DNA of 64,000 nucleotides from Sisyra terminalis (taxonomy: Eukaryota > Arthropoda > Insecta > Neuroptera > Sisyridae), in assembly GCA_958496175.1 (NCBI GenBank), contig OY292278.1:49476001-49540000 (forward strand), written 5' to 3'. Of the stretch, positions 50,398 to 64,000 are shown in pieces. Position 1 is the first letter of the stretch, and each line of letters begins with the position of its first letter. The notes under the pieces were generated by a model. That model was not told where the DNA came from. It saw nothing but the letters and a program-made list of their open reading frames with translations, and did not search any database. Made by a program: the position numbers and the translations under genes.

Positions 50398-53160
50398 AAG
50401 TTAGCACAAAGATTTCTACATGAGTTATGATTTTTTTTAATAAGATTGGTAGTGAAATTTTGATAAATTTTACAAATCGTAATTCTTCATAAAAGCACCT
50501 GTTAATCAAGCTATAAAACGTATATTTATTCTCACTATTAATATCAAAATATACGGTTCAAATTTCAACCTTATTAAGGACAGAAAATTCGATTTTTAGT
50601 ATTTTCTTTGCAATAAAGAAGTTATTAGAAAACTTATTATTTTTGTTAGAATCTTTTTAAATTCAAATTTTTCTCAAGATTCCTTCAAAATTCCCTGACT
50701 TTCCAGATTTCCATGACCATTTTTGCTTTTGAACCTTACCAACATTCAATTTAAAGCATCGGCTTTCCAAACTATTTACGCATAATATTTGATCGAGATT
50801 ACCACCAAATAACCGGGATACCACCAGCAACAGTTTGAGAACCGCTGGTTCACAGCACTTCCCAAAAAAGGTAGCTTGCTACTATTGAAAAAAAAATTAA
50901 AATTCCGATCACTAGATCCACAGATTGTCCCCTATATATTAAAACATACAAAATTACAAACATCGCACCCGTATAACCACTTAAGTGGTCCGATTGATTC
51001 GATTGGTTTACATCGATAAAACGATTGGTAACAAATTAAAAGGTGTGTTTAACTCAAAAAAAAAAAATATAAGTTTTTAACGACAACTTGGTCGACTCGT
51101 TTATTTTTTTTTTTCGTCTCATTTTTCTTTGTAATTCTTTAACGTCCATTCGAAAATTGGTGGGCGTCGAATGCTGTTAGTGTATGTTTATCGCGCCCAC
51201 CGAACTACTCATTTTAATAATTCAAATTCGGAGGGTTTTTCAAATTTTTTTCACCCAAAAAAACCGGACCAAGCTGGTTCCCAATAACCACATATTATTC
51301 CTCTATTCGAGTGTTCGGAAATTTTAATATCTCAATTCCATGAAAAATGGAACGAAGAGTATGAAGAATATTTTTATTTAAACATTTAACACGTACGTGT
51401 GTGGTGAATGAGTTGGTGATATTTGCAGATCAGCATTACCAAGTTTATATTTTGCAATTAATATATATTTTTTGAGATAATGTTATCGCAGTTAATGGCT
51501 GAGATTGGCGTCGTTCATGCGAATAAAATGAATTGTTTTTTTCTCCTCGGATTTCATATGGAAAATAATGATTATTTTACCGAAGAAAAATATATATCAA
51601 GCTATAAATTAGGTCATTAAATTGATTATTTTATCACTTTAATCCAAACGTTTATAAACATATTTACAACAAAATTAATAAATATGTTTTTAATTATCAA
51701 TTTTAAACGACTTAGTTGAGCGATAGGAGCAATTGGTTCACCAAATTTAAGAATTTGAATCCTATCCAGTTAGATTAGAAAAAGAAATGGCTTAAACTAA
51801 TAATGTCAATAATTTTTATAAGTTCATAAAACTTCATAATTTCAAAAACTTTATAGTTTCAGCAATTGAAACTTTACTCCAAACTCTTATTACAAATCCA
51901 TTCCAATAAATATTCCAATAACACTATTAGGTATGGCAATAAAAATAATAATATTAATAAATTCCATTGAAAATTCCATGCTCTAGAAACTACAAATTTA
52001 AATTTCTGTAATAAAATCAAAAGATAATGAGCTATTATAGAAAATTCAAATGTTCAAAAAATGTTAATGATTGAATCGTGTGATCAATGAATTTTTGATG
52101 TAAGACTTTGATTCTTTATCTATTGACTATTGACTATTGAATATCATTAACTCTGAATAACTCATTAAATATTGATTGTACAATAAAAATACATATTACC
52201 ACTGATGAAGTTCATTAAATACTCAATAGTTCTTAAGTGAAAACGCGAGGAAAGAGACAGTGCAGCTCATTTATTATAATGCAACCCAAAGAGGATATAT
52301 TATAAGTGATAGATTTGCTACTTTCAAGTATATCTATAGAATGGGACTTCTGGCTTTAAAATTTTTGTAAAACTAATGATTTTTACCGAAAATATAGAAG
52401 CTTGAAACCCAAGAAAGTTTCAGAGTAAATAGAAGGATATTTTTTTAGAATTCAGGAAAATTTCCACAAGAAATCAATTTAAAAGGACCAAAACTGGACG
52501 AAGTTGTATGATAAAATGTTATTGAGTATAATTCCGATAGAAATCAATAAACTTGACCATTAATTTGGAGTTAGAATCGTAAAGACAATAAGAAAATCCG
52601 GGACCCCAAAAAAAAAAAATGTTGTTTAATAATGTCTTACATTTCATAAAATCTGGCATTCTACTCATTTAAGGAAAATCAAAAGAAAAACTTTAAATAT
52701 TGAAAAATTCTATCAGGATGTTTGAAAAGTTGTTTCTTCCAGCTTAAAAGCATTTTATAACGGATTGGAATTGGTAAAGGATTCACTATTTTATGATATT
52801 TGTACCAGGATGATACAGTAATGGAGACTATGACAAAAAACTTCGAAATCACCTGTATAAATTCAAAAAATGAACCGGAAAGTCGAAAATTAAAGTCAAT
52901 ACCACAAAAACCAGTTATGCAGAGCTTAACGAATTGAAATTGCCATAAAATACGGCCAAATATCAAAACAAGCTTTTGATATCATGGCACAAAACAGAGA
53001 AGAGCTTAATCCAAAAAATTCCAGAAGAATAATGTATGGACAACTAGCAAAATTATCTCTGCGAAAATACGGAATGGACATATGGAATATAGTCATGGAA
53101 AAAAGCTTCCATACTTCGTGCTTTGGGCTGTATTAACAACTAAAAAAAAATTCCTTCTTC
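50398..53160. other. AT-rich probable intron; nothing recognised
   Basis: No credible coding frame, RNA gene or long repeat seen. Open frames here are short, AT-driven and without domains. Confidence 0.55.
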
Positions 53161-53164
53161 TGGT

Positions 53165-53655
53165 GCGTCACCAACGTTAAAAAGTTTTCGATGCACTGCG
53201 CAGAAAAGCCTTCTCGTGCTTTTACTGAACCATCGACAAAGCTTGGCTAGCCAGAATGTCCGTCTTATTCCCAGAGCTTTTCCTCCATTAATTCGATTTT
53301 AAATGATGAGATGGAGCTGGTGTTATTTCTTTTCGAAGTACCCTAACTTTCACTTCTTGACAGAAAATAAATTTTATTTTAGAACTTTGCTTTATTTTGT
53401 TTCGAATCTTCAGGATTTGGGGATACATCCTCATTTCAAAGTCCTTCAACTTTTGGGTAAGAGTCCATTCTTTAATTCAGTAAAAGACAATAGGGAATAT
53501 ATAATACTTGACCATTTTTAAATTAGTTCCAGGGATAAAGTTCGATTGCCAAATATTTGTTTTTATATCTCTGGAATTTTTGGTCCATACTCCTCTTGTT
53601 ATCGACAAGATATTCTAGGTATTTGAAATGATCCACTCTTTCTACGGTCTTTTCT
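53165..53655 (-). pseudogene. Decayed non-LTR retrotransposon (LINE) reverse-transcriptase 3' end
   Basis: Broken minus-strand frames carry, in the right order, three stretches typical of the C-terminal part of insect LINE polyproteins: VERVDHFKYLEYLVDN (about 53,645 downward; compare the family's FKYLG motif), WTLTQKLKDFEMRMY with ILKI (about 53,475-53,400), and IRRTFWLAKLCRWFSKST with RRLFCAVHRK (about 53,270-53,180). Stops and frameshifts separate them, and about 40 residues between the first two are missing. A dead fragment; clade not assigned. Confidence 0.75.
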
Positions 53656-56423
53656 TGAAAGTGTAGAAAAGCCAGGGAAATTACCATGGAAATTACCGCG
53701 AGAAAATTACCACTTAACTTGGTATTTTTTTTTTATTAATTAAGTATTTGAATTTAGGAGAAATAAGAACGTCAATTTCAAAGGAAGAGCTTTGGAAGTT
53801 CACCTAATTTCAGCACTAAAATTTCAAATGACGTTTTTTCTTCAAATATTCTTATTTCAATATGTGGGGGTTGGGGGCTGGCGAAAAAAATATGAAACAT
53901 TATTATTGAATTCTTAGGAAGGTTTCTATAAAGTTTGAGCAAAGTTGATTAATTTTCCTGATTCTTTTAAAGGGCTAACTGGCAAAGATCGACCAGTAGC
54001 TTAATTTTTTCGGAAGTCTTATTATTAACTATTTTTTATAATATAATATGTATCATATTGTATTAAAAATTAATCAATTTTTATATGAGATGTTATTTGC
54101 CACTCATTCCCATACTAGAAATCCAAAGAGGAGGGTATGAAATAAAAAAATAGAATGAAATTTTCAGTTGGAGTACAGATATAAATTTGATGGACTTAAA
54201 CCCATAAAAAATCGGAAATAATTCACGTCAAAAAAAAAGATGCACTTTCAAGAAATTCAAAAGCAAAAATGATCAATTTTTAAATGAATGCATAAAGATT
54301 TGAGTTGATATCTTGATGCATTTCCGCTACAGATTTAGAACCGTTTTGGAAAAAACGTATTTATAGCTTTTTGTGGGAATTTTTCCAACAATATTTTAGT
54401 ATTTTAAATTTCATTTGATTTGAAATTTCGGAAGAATACTTTTGAGATGTACAGCCATCCAAAGCGATTTACTACCCCGCTAAGAATTGCCTCTTCATAT
54501 ATCTGATTTATTTCTTAAAAAAAAAATTTACCATTAATTTTTTCAAAGTAAATAATCGATCTTTCCCATTTCAATTCTCTGTAATAGACATACAATTACT
54601 TTAGAGTTAAATAGAAAATATAATTACACAAATTTGCAAGCGATCGCCGTAAACCGGTTAACATATCGTTAATAGATCGCGAGGCCGTTATTAAATTTTC
54701 ATTTTCGTATAAACGGCAGCCTCTACTTACTACTACCCCCCCCATATTGGAGTAAAACTCGACTGAATTTATTTGAAAAAAAAGGATCGCGTGCTTCCTA
54801 ATTGGATCGTTTGCAATGTATATTTAAAATAAAATGGTTTGTTGCAACAAAAACCAACCCTTCAATTCACCAGCCATTCCCTTCCACCCCATTATCCCTC
54901 TGAATTTCCAATTACTTACCAACTCAATTTTTCCATTTCGCATATATCTATTTAACCTATTGCAGCCATGTATTTCATGTTGTGCAAAATAACAGGTTTT
55001 TACAATGAAAATTCGGAGTGAAGGAGCTTTTCCAAAGCTTTTTTTCCATGTTTTATGAATGTAGCAAATTCTCTTCTATGTAATTTACTCCAATGACACA
55101 AGTATGTATTCGAGGTAAGGGGGAGGTGTGCGTTTAATGGTAAAAGTAGGGCAAACAATTCAATAACTTTCATGAAAAACAATGATGAAAAAATTATGAA
55201 CTTTGAAAATAACCGGCGATTATTTTCATATTGTCCTAAAGAAAGCAAAAAAAAAATGATAATGAATGGAATGAGGGTGTATGTGTGGTAGGGGATGACA
55301 TTTTTAATCAATGCAACTTTATGGAAAAGAACAAAGAAAATGTCATTTTTGTGGTTTGACATTGTTGGAGATTAAAGAGAAGAAGCCACGTTTTTTTTTT
55401 TTAAGAATTTCCACATGAAATTTGTGATTCATGTCTTGAAGATTTATTTATGTTTGTTCAAATGGGCGTAGTACGGGATTTTTTTTTCTCCTAAGCCGCC
55501 GTGGACAAAATGAAGAGAGAATTTTAAATATTTTTTTACGTTTTGTATAGATGTTGAAGAACATATTTACATACAACTAATGGTTTATTAAAAAAAAAAA
55601 AAAGAGTTGTTGGGAAATTGTGGGAATGAAATGAAACGAGTAGTTCTGAAGCAGCTATTATTAAAACATTAGAAGTGCAGCACTTATAACCATTGCAGTT
55701 CAACTCTCTACCAAGTTCAAATATTTCTGGTTAAAGTGCTTACAAAGCTCTGTTTACACGGAAAAAACGGAACCGATTTTTCTATTTTGCCTACCACTTT
55801 TTGTATGAAAATAAATCCCATTTTTTTCCCGAGAAATTTTCCATTCATAATCCCATAAAATACATAAAACAAAACCCTTCCTTTTTTCAAAAGATACCAT
55901 TCAACAATCTTATGATATTCGTGGATAAAATATATTTCACTATTTGAAAATGTTTTCATTAAATTTTCAGCAGTCGGTACAAATAATTGAAAGCAATTTA
56001 TGTAGCTATTATAATGAAATAAAAAAAAATCAATTTCCCTCGTTTGTTCAACCAATTCCATAAATTTTTTGTTGCAACAAACATAAAAATCAATTTATTT
56101 ATTTTACGTTGCGACCAGTGTAATTTTCATATATAAATTCAATGAAAAATTCACACCGGCTAGAATTGGGTGAAACGTTTGAAAATAAAATTAAAAATTA
56201 ACCAACGCGATAATATCGGAAAACTGAACAAACTAATTTTTTTATTCATCAAATTTGTCATCCAATGTTTTTTCCATTATTATTATTTCAACAGATAGAT
56301 TTTATGACGTGAAAAATGAAAACATTAAATATTAATGAAAAACAATTCGATCGAAATCCATCAAATCGTTTAATAATTAATAACTAAACAATCGACAGCA
56401 TCTCTTCCGCTCCCATTTGATTA
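53656..56423. other. AT-rich probable intron; nothing recognised
   Basis: Open frames of up to 120 codons on the minus strand (55,000-55,362; 55,717-56,061) have no recognisable domain and AT-driven composition. A CpG-containing stretch at about 54,635-54,720 (CGATCGCCGTAAACCGGTTAAC) stands out from its surroundings but has no assigned function. Confidence 0.5.
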
Positions 56424-58260
56424 ACATTCATCACTCAATAAAGGATAGCTACTGCACTCCAAGTTGATTAACTCTTATCCGATAAAATTCACAAAAGCTC
56501 AAGTGCAACCGAGAAAAAGATGACTAAATTATTGATTTCTTAACAAAAGATGATAGGACAACAGCAATGATGCATGATATAGATCATTTTTGGAGAATAT
56601 TTGGTCTCTTATTCTAAGCAACTACTTAAAAAAAACGTTTTTTTTTTTCAAAAATGGCTGTACCGATTTTGATGAAATTTGAACATATTATAGAAAACTA
56701 TAATGGCTATACTTAAAAAAAAAATAAAAGCCTATAGTTCTTGGTATAATTATTAGAAATCGTTGGCTTTTGGTTAGATAAAATTTTTTACAACTTTGAA
56801 ACTTATTTTCTTCTATCCCTCTTTTAAAGTACAGTAAAAAATTAAAATCACAAACTGTTATTTTTTTTGAGTATTACCAAACTATACTTTTATCAAGTGT
56901 CAAAACTTCATTCAAATCGGTTCAGTAATTTTTGACAAGAAAAACAAAACAAAATTCAAAACAACTTTAAAAAAAACGATTTTTTTTTTCTCAAAAATGG
57001 CTGAACCGATTTTGATGAAATTTGGATATATTATACAAAAATATAGTGGCTATATTTAAAATAAATAACAGTCTATAGTTTTTGTTACAACTATTAGAAA
57101 TCGTTGACTTTTGGTTAGATACAATTTTTTACGACATTGAAACTTATTTTCTTTTATGCCTCCTTTAAAATATGGCTACAATTAAAATAACAAACTGTTA
57201 TTTTTTTGAGTATAGCCATACTATACTTCTATCAAATGTCAAAATTTCATTCAAATCGGTTCAGCAATTTTTGAGGTAAATATTATTTTCTGATCGTCTT
57301 TTTCGATTTTTTCACAAAAAAAGCTATTTAGTATTTTAGCATTATTAATCGATTAACATTCATCACTCAATAAACGATAGCTGCTGCACTCCAAATTGAT
57401 TAGCTCTGGATAAAATTCACAAAAGTTCAAGTGTTCTGATTTCTTAAAATCGATAATAGGACAACAACCATAATTCATGATATGGCCCATATTTGGAAAA
57501 AATGAAAGTAGGTATCTAAAGTCAAAAAAAATTTTTTCTCAAAAATAGCTGAACCGATTTTGATGAAATTTGGATATGTAATAGAAAAGTATAGTGGCTA
57601 TATTTAAAAAAAATAACAGTCTATAGTTTTGGTACAACTATTTGAAATTGTCTACTTTTTGATTAGATAACATTTTTTACGACTTCGAAACTTATTTTCT
57701 ATTATGCCTCCTTTAAAGTAGAGCTACAATAAAAAATTACTAACTGTTATTTTTTCTGAGTATAGCCATACTATACTTCTATCAAATATCTAAATTTTAT
57801 TCAAATCGGTTCAGCAAATTTTAAGATAAAAATATTTTGTGACCATTTTTTTTTGACAAAAAATAACGCTTTTTAATATTAAGCTAGTTGGTATTTTAGC
57901 ATTACTTAAGAAAGCTCAAAAAGGGATCATTCAAATCTCATTTTAAAAGGAAAGGGAATAAAAAGCCTATAGTTCTTGGTACAACTATTTGAAATCGTTG
58001 GCTTTTGGTTAGATAAAATTGTTTACGACTTTGAAACTGATTTTCTTTTATAACTCTTTTAAAATAAGGTTACAATTAAAACTACAAACTGATATTTTTT
58101 ATGAGTATAGCCATATTATACTTCTATCAAATATTCAAATTTCATTCAAATCGGTTCAGCAATTTTTAAGATAAAAATTATTTTCTGATCATTGGTTTTT
58201 TTTTTTTGCTTTTTTCACGAGAAAAAGCATTGCTTAAGAAAACTCAAAAAGAATTCAATC
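56424..58260. repeat. Tandem duplication of a unit made of hairpin-forming repeats
   Basis: AACATTCATCACTCAATAAA at 56,424 recurs at 57,354, marking a duplication of about 930 bp. Inside are about four subunits of about 300 bp. Each begins AAAAATGGCTGAACCGATTTTG (56,650; 56,993; 57,541) and ends with its near-complement CAAATCGGTTCAGCAATTTTT (about 56,915; 57,253; 57,800; 58,148). The fourth lacks its left half. The internal phrase TATAG-CTATA is also partly mirrored. Similar GAACCGATTTTGATGAAATT sequences are common in insect dispersed repeats. Confidence 0.75.
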
Positions 58261-60668
58261 AAATTTCATCTTAAAAGGGAAAGGGATAGTTGGACGTCTC
58301 ACATACAAATGGAGGAATAGATATTATTTTACAGGTGGTGAAAAAAAATTTTTGAAAATTTTGGTCACTAAAAATCTCCTACTTTAGCATAGATCTAACC
58401 TTAAGAGAAGAAAGGGTCCTATTAATCCCATCAAAGAAGGTGATACGTTCAATTTGAAAGAAAAACTATTCACATTAATGCTCTTTAACGTCAAGGTTTG
58501 TAAATTACACAGGTTGCTCCATTAGAAAAAAAAATGACGTCATACGAAGAATTTTGAAATTGAATCAGTCTGAAGATATGTACGAATTTCTTCTGGATAC
58601 GTCACGTATCCATCACGTAGCCATCCACCATGAGGCCACCTGTGTATTTTATAAACCTTGCTTTAACATATCCTTTAAAAATTATCCAAATATTTTTCTG
58701 GAACCAATCCACCATTCTTGTCATTCCATGACCTTTCCAGTTGTGTTCCTTTGTCATGAAGAGAAGAAAATTAGAAGAAAGTTTTCATTTTTTTTCCTCT
58801 CGCAAATGTCTGCAATTGCAATTAGAATAAATAGAAATTCGAAACTTATGCCTTTTATTTCTTTTTCTCGTTGAGACAAGAACTTGTCTATGACATTGTC
58901 CGCACCATACGAATGAAGTGGTGGTGAGACACGATACGAAAGAACCGTTTGCGGAATGGACTGTAATGCCTGCCGTTCATGTGATTTTTTTTTTTTGCTT
59001 TACGTTTTTGTCTTAAGAGATGAATCATCTCTTTGGCTATGGTTGAACAAGATTTGTATGGCTGTAGAGGTATTCGTGAGGCTGAGGTATTATTTTTCTG
59101 GTCGGTCGAAATCCACGGGAATTTCTTTCATTTTTATGGCTTTTGATCAGAGGCTTTTACACCTGAAATTCGAAACGTTTCCGGTGCGATTTATGCTCGT
59201 TTTACCACGATCAACAAGTTTTGTAATTGCTCGGATCTTTTTCACTTTCGAAAGGTCTCCGGCTTCCAGATTTGATCCAAAAGAAATCACAGGTGACATT
59301 TTTTAAAGTTATGAAATAACTGAAGGATTTTTTGGTCTTTTTAGTCGTGTATAAGGGATGCAAACCCTTAGTTTTGCGTTATAATAATCTTTAGAAGTTT
59401 AACAAAGAGTTGTACCTAAATACTAATTGCTTTGGATTCGCTAATGGTTGTTAGAAAAGAAAGAAATGTAAAATTTGATTTTTAAATTTACAATATTCTT
59501 ATATCACATTTTGACCTTTGTCTATACGCCCGTCTGTCTACGATTGCCACCAAGTTCGGCCTTTGATCAGAATAAATTCAACAACAATTTCGCCGTAGGC
59601 GAAGCTCTCTTAATTATTATTCCTTCACTAATCCAATACAAATGCAAATGATTTGACTCATCAATTTTTTCACACACACAGCCGAGTGTAAAAAAAAAAA
59701 TATATGGAATTTTCTAGAAAATTTTTCTAATTATTATAGAAAAAATTTCCTGCTTTTGTCAGGAAGGAATAACAACATAATGACAAAGATTCAAAGCCTT
59801 GAAATTTCCATTTTAAAACATGAACATGAAAACACCGACAGCTCCTCCGCACACTGTCTTTGTCTCGAGTGTGTTTAGAATAAATTTAATTTCATTAGAA
59901 TTCCTTATTAACGATTTACGTGCGTCGTTAATTAATTCACTGTAAGAAAAGTTTGCCTCGATACTATCCAATATTTTTCTGATAAAATTGAGGGAATAAG
60001 GATAATGAAACACGACGCTGGTGGATCAATGGTGGAGTCCTCTCGTAAATACCGGAAAACAGGAAACGGGTTTTAAGCATACAGAAAAAAATCCTCTTCT
60101 CCAAATGATCTTTGAAAGGAATTTATGTGTGGATTTGGCGCGAGATGAGTGAATTTCGTTTTTCAGGAGATGAACCGAGATGGGACGACACCAGTGGTGG
60201 GTATTACTTCTTGTTCTTTGTGTTAGATTGGTGTATAAACATACAATGTAACATCTTTGTCGTGGGAAAAGACGGACGTGACATGACTTGGCCGAACCTG
60301 GTCGCATTGAATTCCTTTGTGCCATTCGCATTTCATTTTGATCATCATCATCATTTTCGGGACAGCTATCCTGAAGGAAGATTCGTCTCGATATCATCAT
60401 GGCAATGTTTATCGTACGTCTGTGACATTTGTCGCGTCCTTAATAAATTCAATACGTTCTTCAAACTAGTGCATGTGATTCTCGACAGGATTTTATTAAT
60501 AAAATTCATCTCAATTCAGAGTTCGCAAGCCACTTTCCACATGCCGGCTTTCAATTCACTTCGTATCGGGGGCGAAACAGCCAGACTCTTATTGAAATTG
60601 GCATTTTAAAATGAAGCATCTTTTACATCAAATTTGCATTGTTTAAATCCGTTCGAGTCTCAGACGTG
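58261..60668. other. Less AT-rich stretch without an identifiable gene
   Basis: Base composition is more balanced here, with scattered CpG, and several open frames of 106-165 codons overlap on both strands (for example 60,112-60,609 plus, 60,026-60,400 minus). None shows a known domain and opposite strands are equally open, so none is called. It could hold a non-coding first exon or enhancers of the LRR gene. Confidence 0.4.
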
Positions 60669-62960
60669 GCATAAAAATTGCTGCGCATAATCAAATTCAA
60701 GATGATTGAATATTTATGGAAAACAACATACTCGCATATCCAATTTGACTAATCTTTCATTCACAAACTTAAATTATATGTAGTTTAATTATACAACGTT
60801 TCGTCCATTATCTATTAACTTTAAATGAGTACAACCTAATAAACAAATGTAGAAAAATTTGGAAAACTTTTCAACCAATTAGTTAGTAAATATCAACCCC
60901 TGCTTTTTAGCTAGCCACATTTTTTATTGGAAAATTATCAAACGTGTCCAATTGTTGCAGTTTACCAATCAAAAAATCACCACCTCTCCAAATGTTAGGA
61001 TTTTTTTTTGAGGTATCACTTTAAAGACTATAGTACTTCATTCCACTTTGACTTTTTAAAAAAAATTCTTCCATTAACTACCATTATCCTATATATTGTA
61101 CAAGCTTTCTTTTTCCCCCATTATTCTATGAAGGAAAATCTATGAAAAGAAAACGCTGCTTTAGAAAAACACAAATGATTTCCATATCGTTTTACTAAGA
61201 GTTGATAAGTTTAATTTTTATGTTACTATCCCAATTTTTGGCAGCGGTTGTTACTGATTTTTACTTTATGTGTAGAAAATCCAAAGCTTTTGGAAAATTT
61301 TACAGTAGAAAACTACAGTGTCAATAATATATTGGACAACACAGAACTGCTATGAACTTAATATCCCTACCGAACTGTAAACTTGTAAAAATTGTTTTCC
61401 TCATTACCTTCTGAAAAGAAATCATTTTTGAAAAGCATTTTTTACAGTGGCTAATACTGATTTGTTGAAAAAAATTATCATTAAAGCCAAAGATTTCGAT
61501 AAATTTATAGGAGGAAAATCTATTGTCAATCAAAGGATTTCTATGAACTTATTTCAGCCTATTTGTCAAAGCTTTAATCATAATTTTTGAAAAATCATTA
61601 AAAAGTTAAACAGAATTGTTTTAGTTTAAAATTGTCATGTTACAAAGCTTAAAACAGGACAAGGGAGTAAAAGCAAAGGGTTGACCTTTAAAATTTCAAA
61701 TTTCAACAACTAAATTGTCAACTCTTAAATTCTTTACAAACAATAAGCAAATTTAAGGATTGAATATATTTTTGAACTCTGGAGACTGACAAAAAATAAA
61801 TTTTTATTTACTTGATACATGATTTTCTTGGTCTTTGTAATCCATTTTCATCCCTTACAGTGCATAAAGGGTGAAAAAATTGATGAACCAAAAAATTGTG
61901 GTATAAAGTTTTAAAAATTAATAGAGAAATTCGAAGTATTTTTTATAGTAGTGATTGTTGAAATATATTATGGCCCATAAAAATTGCTAAGCATAATTCT
62001 AGATGCTTGAATTTACCAAAATTTTGGTGGATAAAACAATTATGTAAAGTGTAGACGAAAACAATATATAGTAGATTTATTAAATTATTTTCATATAACT
62101 TTTTGTCCATTTTTTGCCAACTTTAAAACACTTCAAACCATTATATTTTTTCATCATATTGTTGATATAGAATTGTTGCAGATTATTTAAAGGTTGGAGA
62201 TTTTTTTTAAGTCAACTTTATATTTAGAATTTCCAAGACTTTTGTGCTATATCCCACCAAGACCTTTGCTAAAAATTTCTCTACCATTAATCCTACTGTA
62301 TCTAATCGAACTAATCAAAATTATGTAAAACTTTTTTTCCCCAATATCCTATGAAGAAGGATCGGCGAAAAAGAGATAATGTTTTAGAAAAACGGATTTT
62401 TACGGATTGTATCATTGGACCAAATGATTTCGATTACTTTTAAGTCGAAAAATCCATTGTCAACAATGTATTGGACAACAGAGGATTTCCATGAACTTAT
62501 ATCAGTCAATTTGTCAAAGCTTTAATCAAAATTTTTGCAAAAACCAATTAAAAAATTAACCACAAATCCGCAAAAGTTGACTTTTTTTAAATTTTTTCAC
62601 CAAAGACTTAAAACAGAAGGATAGAGCATGAAAGAAGAGGGTTGAACTTAAAATTGTTAAACCTTAACACCCAAACTATCAACCCTTAAATTCTTGATAA
62701 AATAATATACGAGTTTAATCGTTGAATATCTTTTTGAACTTTAAAGGTTGAAAAAAAAATTTTTTATCTACTTTATACATGATTTTCTTGGTCTTTATGA
62801 CCTCTCTTCATCCCTTAAAATGCATAAGGGAAGTCAAAAAATTGACTACAAAATTGAACAAGATATTGTTGCATAAATTTTCAAAAATTCATGAGAAAGT
62901 TTTTAAATATTTTTTACATTTAAAGTAATGATTGTTGAAACATATTTCGACAAAAATCAA
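60669..62960 (+). repeat. Diverged tandem duplication (about 1.0-1.3 kb units)
   Basis: Phrases occur in the same order twice: CATAAAAATTGCT (60,670 and 61,977), CGTCCATT/TGTCCATT (about 60,803 and 62,101), TATGAAG near 61,130 and 62,350, TTTGTCAAAGCTTTAATCA (61,562 and 62,510), and CATGATTTTCTTGGTCTTT (about 61,818 and 62,779). Spacing falls from about 1,300 to about 950 bp, showing deletions in the second copy. Non-coding. Confidence 0.65.
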
Positions 62961-64000
62961 AAATTTCAATAAATCTTTAGTGAGAGAACATATTTTCAAC
63001 AATCAATTAAACAACAAAGGCTTGATATGACCCAATTATTATAATTATTGTTAACAACTAAATGAAAGCAAAAAGTTCATATTTTTTCGATTCTTTCAAT
63101 TTATGTTAATTGTTGATCCTGCATACCTTGCAATTTAAAATTTCAAACATCAACTTTTGTTAAATCCTAAAAATTTAATAAAGGAATTGTTTGAAATTTA
63201 TTTTCTTCTAAATGATTTACCTTTAGTAATGGATAAGATTATTGCAATTACATACTTGAATAACTTTGAATGCTGCAAAAATTAGTTTCACATTTCCTTG
63301 AAAGTTCCCTTGTCGTTGTAGTTTCCTCAAATATGAACGAATTATTCGTTGATTTATCGATTTTGGTCGTTAAATCTTTTACTATTGAGGGTAAATTGAT
63401 CATATCTATGACCTAAAGGTGTTCATATCAAATGTCTAAAGTAAAATAATTTATTTAGCAACTAGTTATCTTTTAAAGCGTATTTTATTCAAAAATTACT
63501 AGGCTATTACTTAGAATTTCTTGAATACCATAGAAAAAATATTAGTTATAAGTACTATCAGTTTTGATTGGTAAATATTAGGGACTTTGTTATTCTTAAT
63601 TTAATTTTTCTTAGCCTCAAATCAATTTTTATTGAATCAATGAAGTCTTCAAACAGTATAAGGAAATATTAGTATAGCTTTCCAAAAAAATAGTTCTTTG
63701 ACCAGAAAAATGGGTACACAGAGATGTGGTACCACCACCTTTGACAAACCCCCAGTTCCAAAATTATAAACATGTTAGACATTTGAAAAATTTTCAATTT
63801 CCAATAACTCCTGTATGTGTGTTTTATTCGATTTTTCTTTGGTACCGTTAGGAAAGTATTATCACTCATGGGATTTTATCATCAAGAATGACAAATTGAC
63901 AGTTAGTTCGAAGTAAATGTTATTGTTCGACGTTGCCGCTTTCTCGACTTTAAATAAAATTCTCTTCGATTATATAGAGAAAATGGGGAAGTATTGAATT
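62961..64000. other. AT-rich sequence; nothing recognised
   Basis: No convincing gene, RNA or repeat seen up to the window edge. Short open frames only. Confidence 0.5.

Noticed and set aside
55000..56061. Minus-strand frames of 120 and 114 codons
   Set aside because: AT-driven composition, no domain, no splice or poly(A) context that supports a gene.
60026..60609. Overlapping frames of 165 codons (plus) and 124 codons (minus)
   Set aside because: Both strands are open over the same interval, no domain is recognised, and the plus frame lacks a clear ATG start at its beginning.

Overview
The window is eukaryotic nuclear DNA, almost certainly from an insect. The evidence is AT-rich composition, GT-AG introns (one only 59 bp), a leucine-rich-repeat (LRR) receptor of the arthropod tartan/capricious type, and a decayed non-LTR retrotransposon. 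The order cannot be settled; a beetle is a reasonable guess. There is no sign of bacterial operons, ribosome binding sites or CRISPR.

Layout. (1) 1-14,419 is a tandem satellite with a 340-bp monomer, about 42 copies, running off the left edge. (2) 14,419-21,897 is a non-satellite island that is one large, nearly perfect palindrome centred at 18,158. Its arms are about 3.6 kb (14,151-17,760 and 18,556-22,165) around a spacer of about 0.8 kb. Each arm carries the 3' end of an unrecognised gene (two exon-like pieces, a 59-bp intron, a poly(A) signal) and a second, smaller and older palindrome centred at 16,649 or 19,667. The smaller palindrome has inward-facing tRNA-like A/B-box sequences and clusters of TGACGTCA and CGATA motifs. 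(3) 21,897 to about 45,410 is the same satellite in the opposite orientation, about 69 monomers. It has 5-mer, 7-mer and 11-mer higher-order repeats and monomers that decay toward the right edge. (4) About 45,410-47,560 is AT-rich sequence and probable 3' UTR. (5) 47,621-49,435 on the minus strand is a single-exon coding region for a 14-LRR transmembrane protein of the tartan/capricious type. Its TAG stop is followed by CTAG and then by 82 more open codons in the same frame, which makes it a strong candidate for stop-codon readthrough. (6) 49,436-64,000 is probably the long 5' intron or upstream region of that gene. It holds a possible TIR element, a LINE remnant, palindromic repeats near 57 kb and a diverged duplication near 61-63 kb, with no convincing exon.

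The satellite and palindrome form one structure: two oppositely oriented arrays meet at a palindromic island whose arm symmetry extends about 270 bp into the satellite on each side. The LRR gene sits beside this heterochromatin-like block with no visible functional link. The two points most worth following up are the readthrough signal of the LRR gene and the nested palindrome with tRNA-like heads at the satellite orientation switch.
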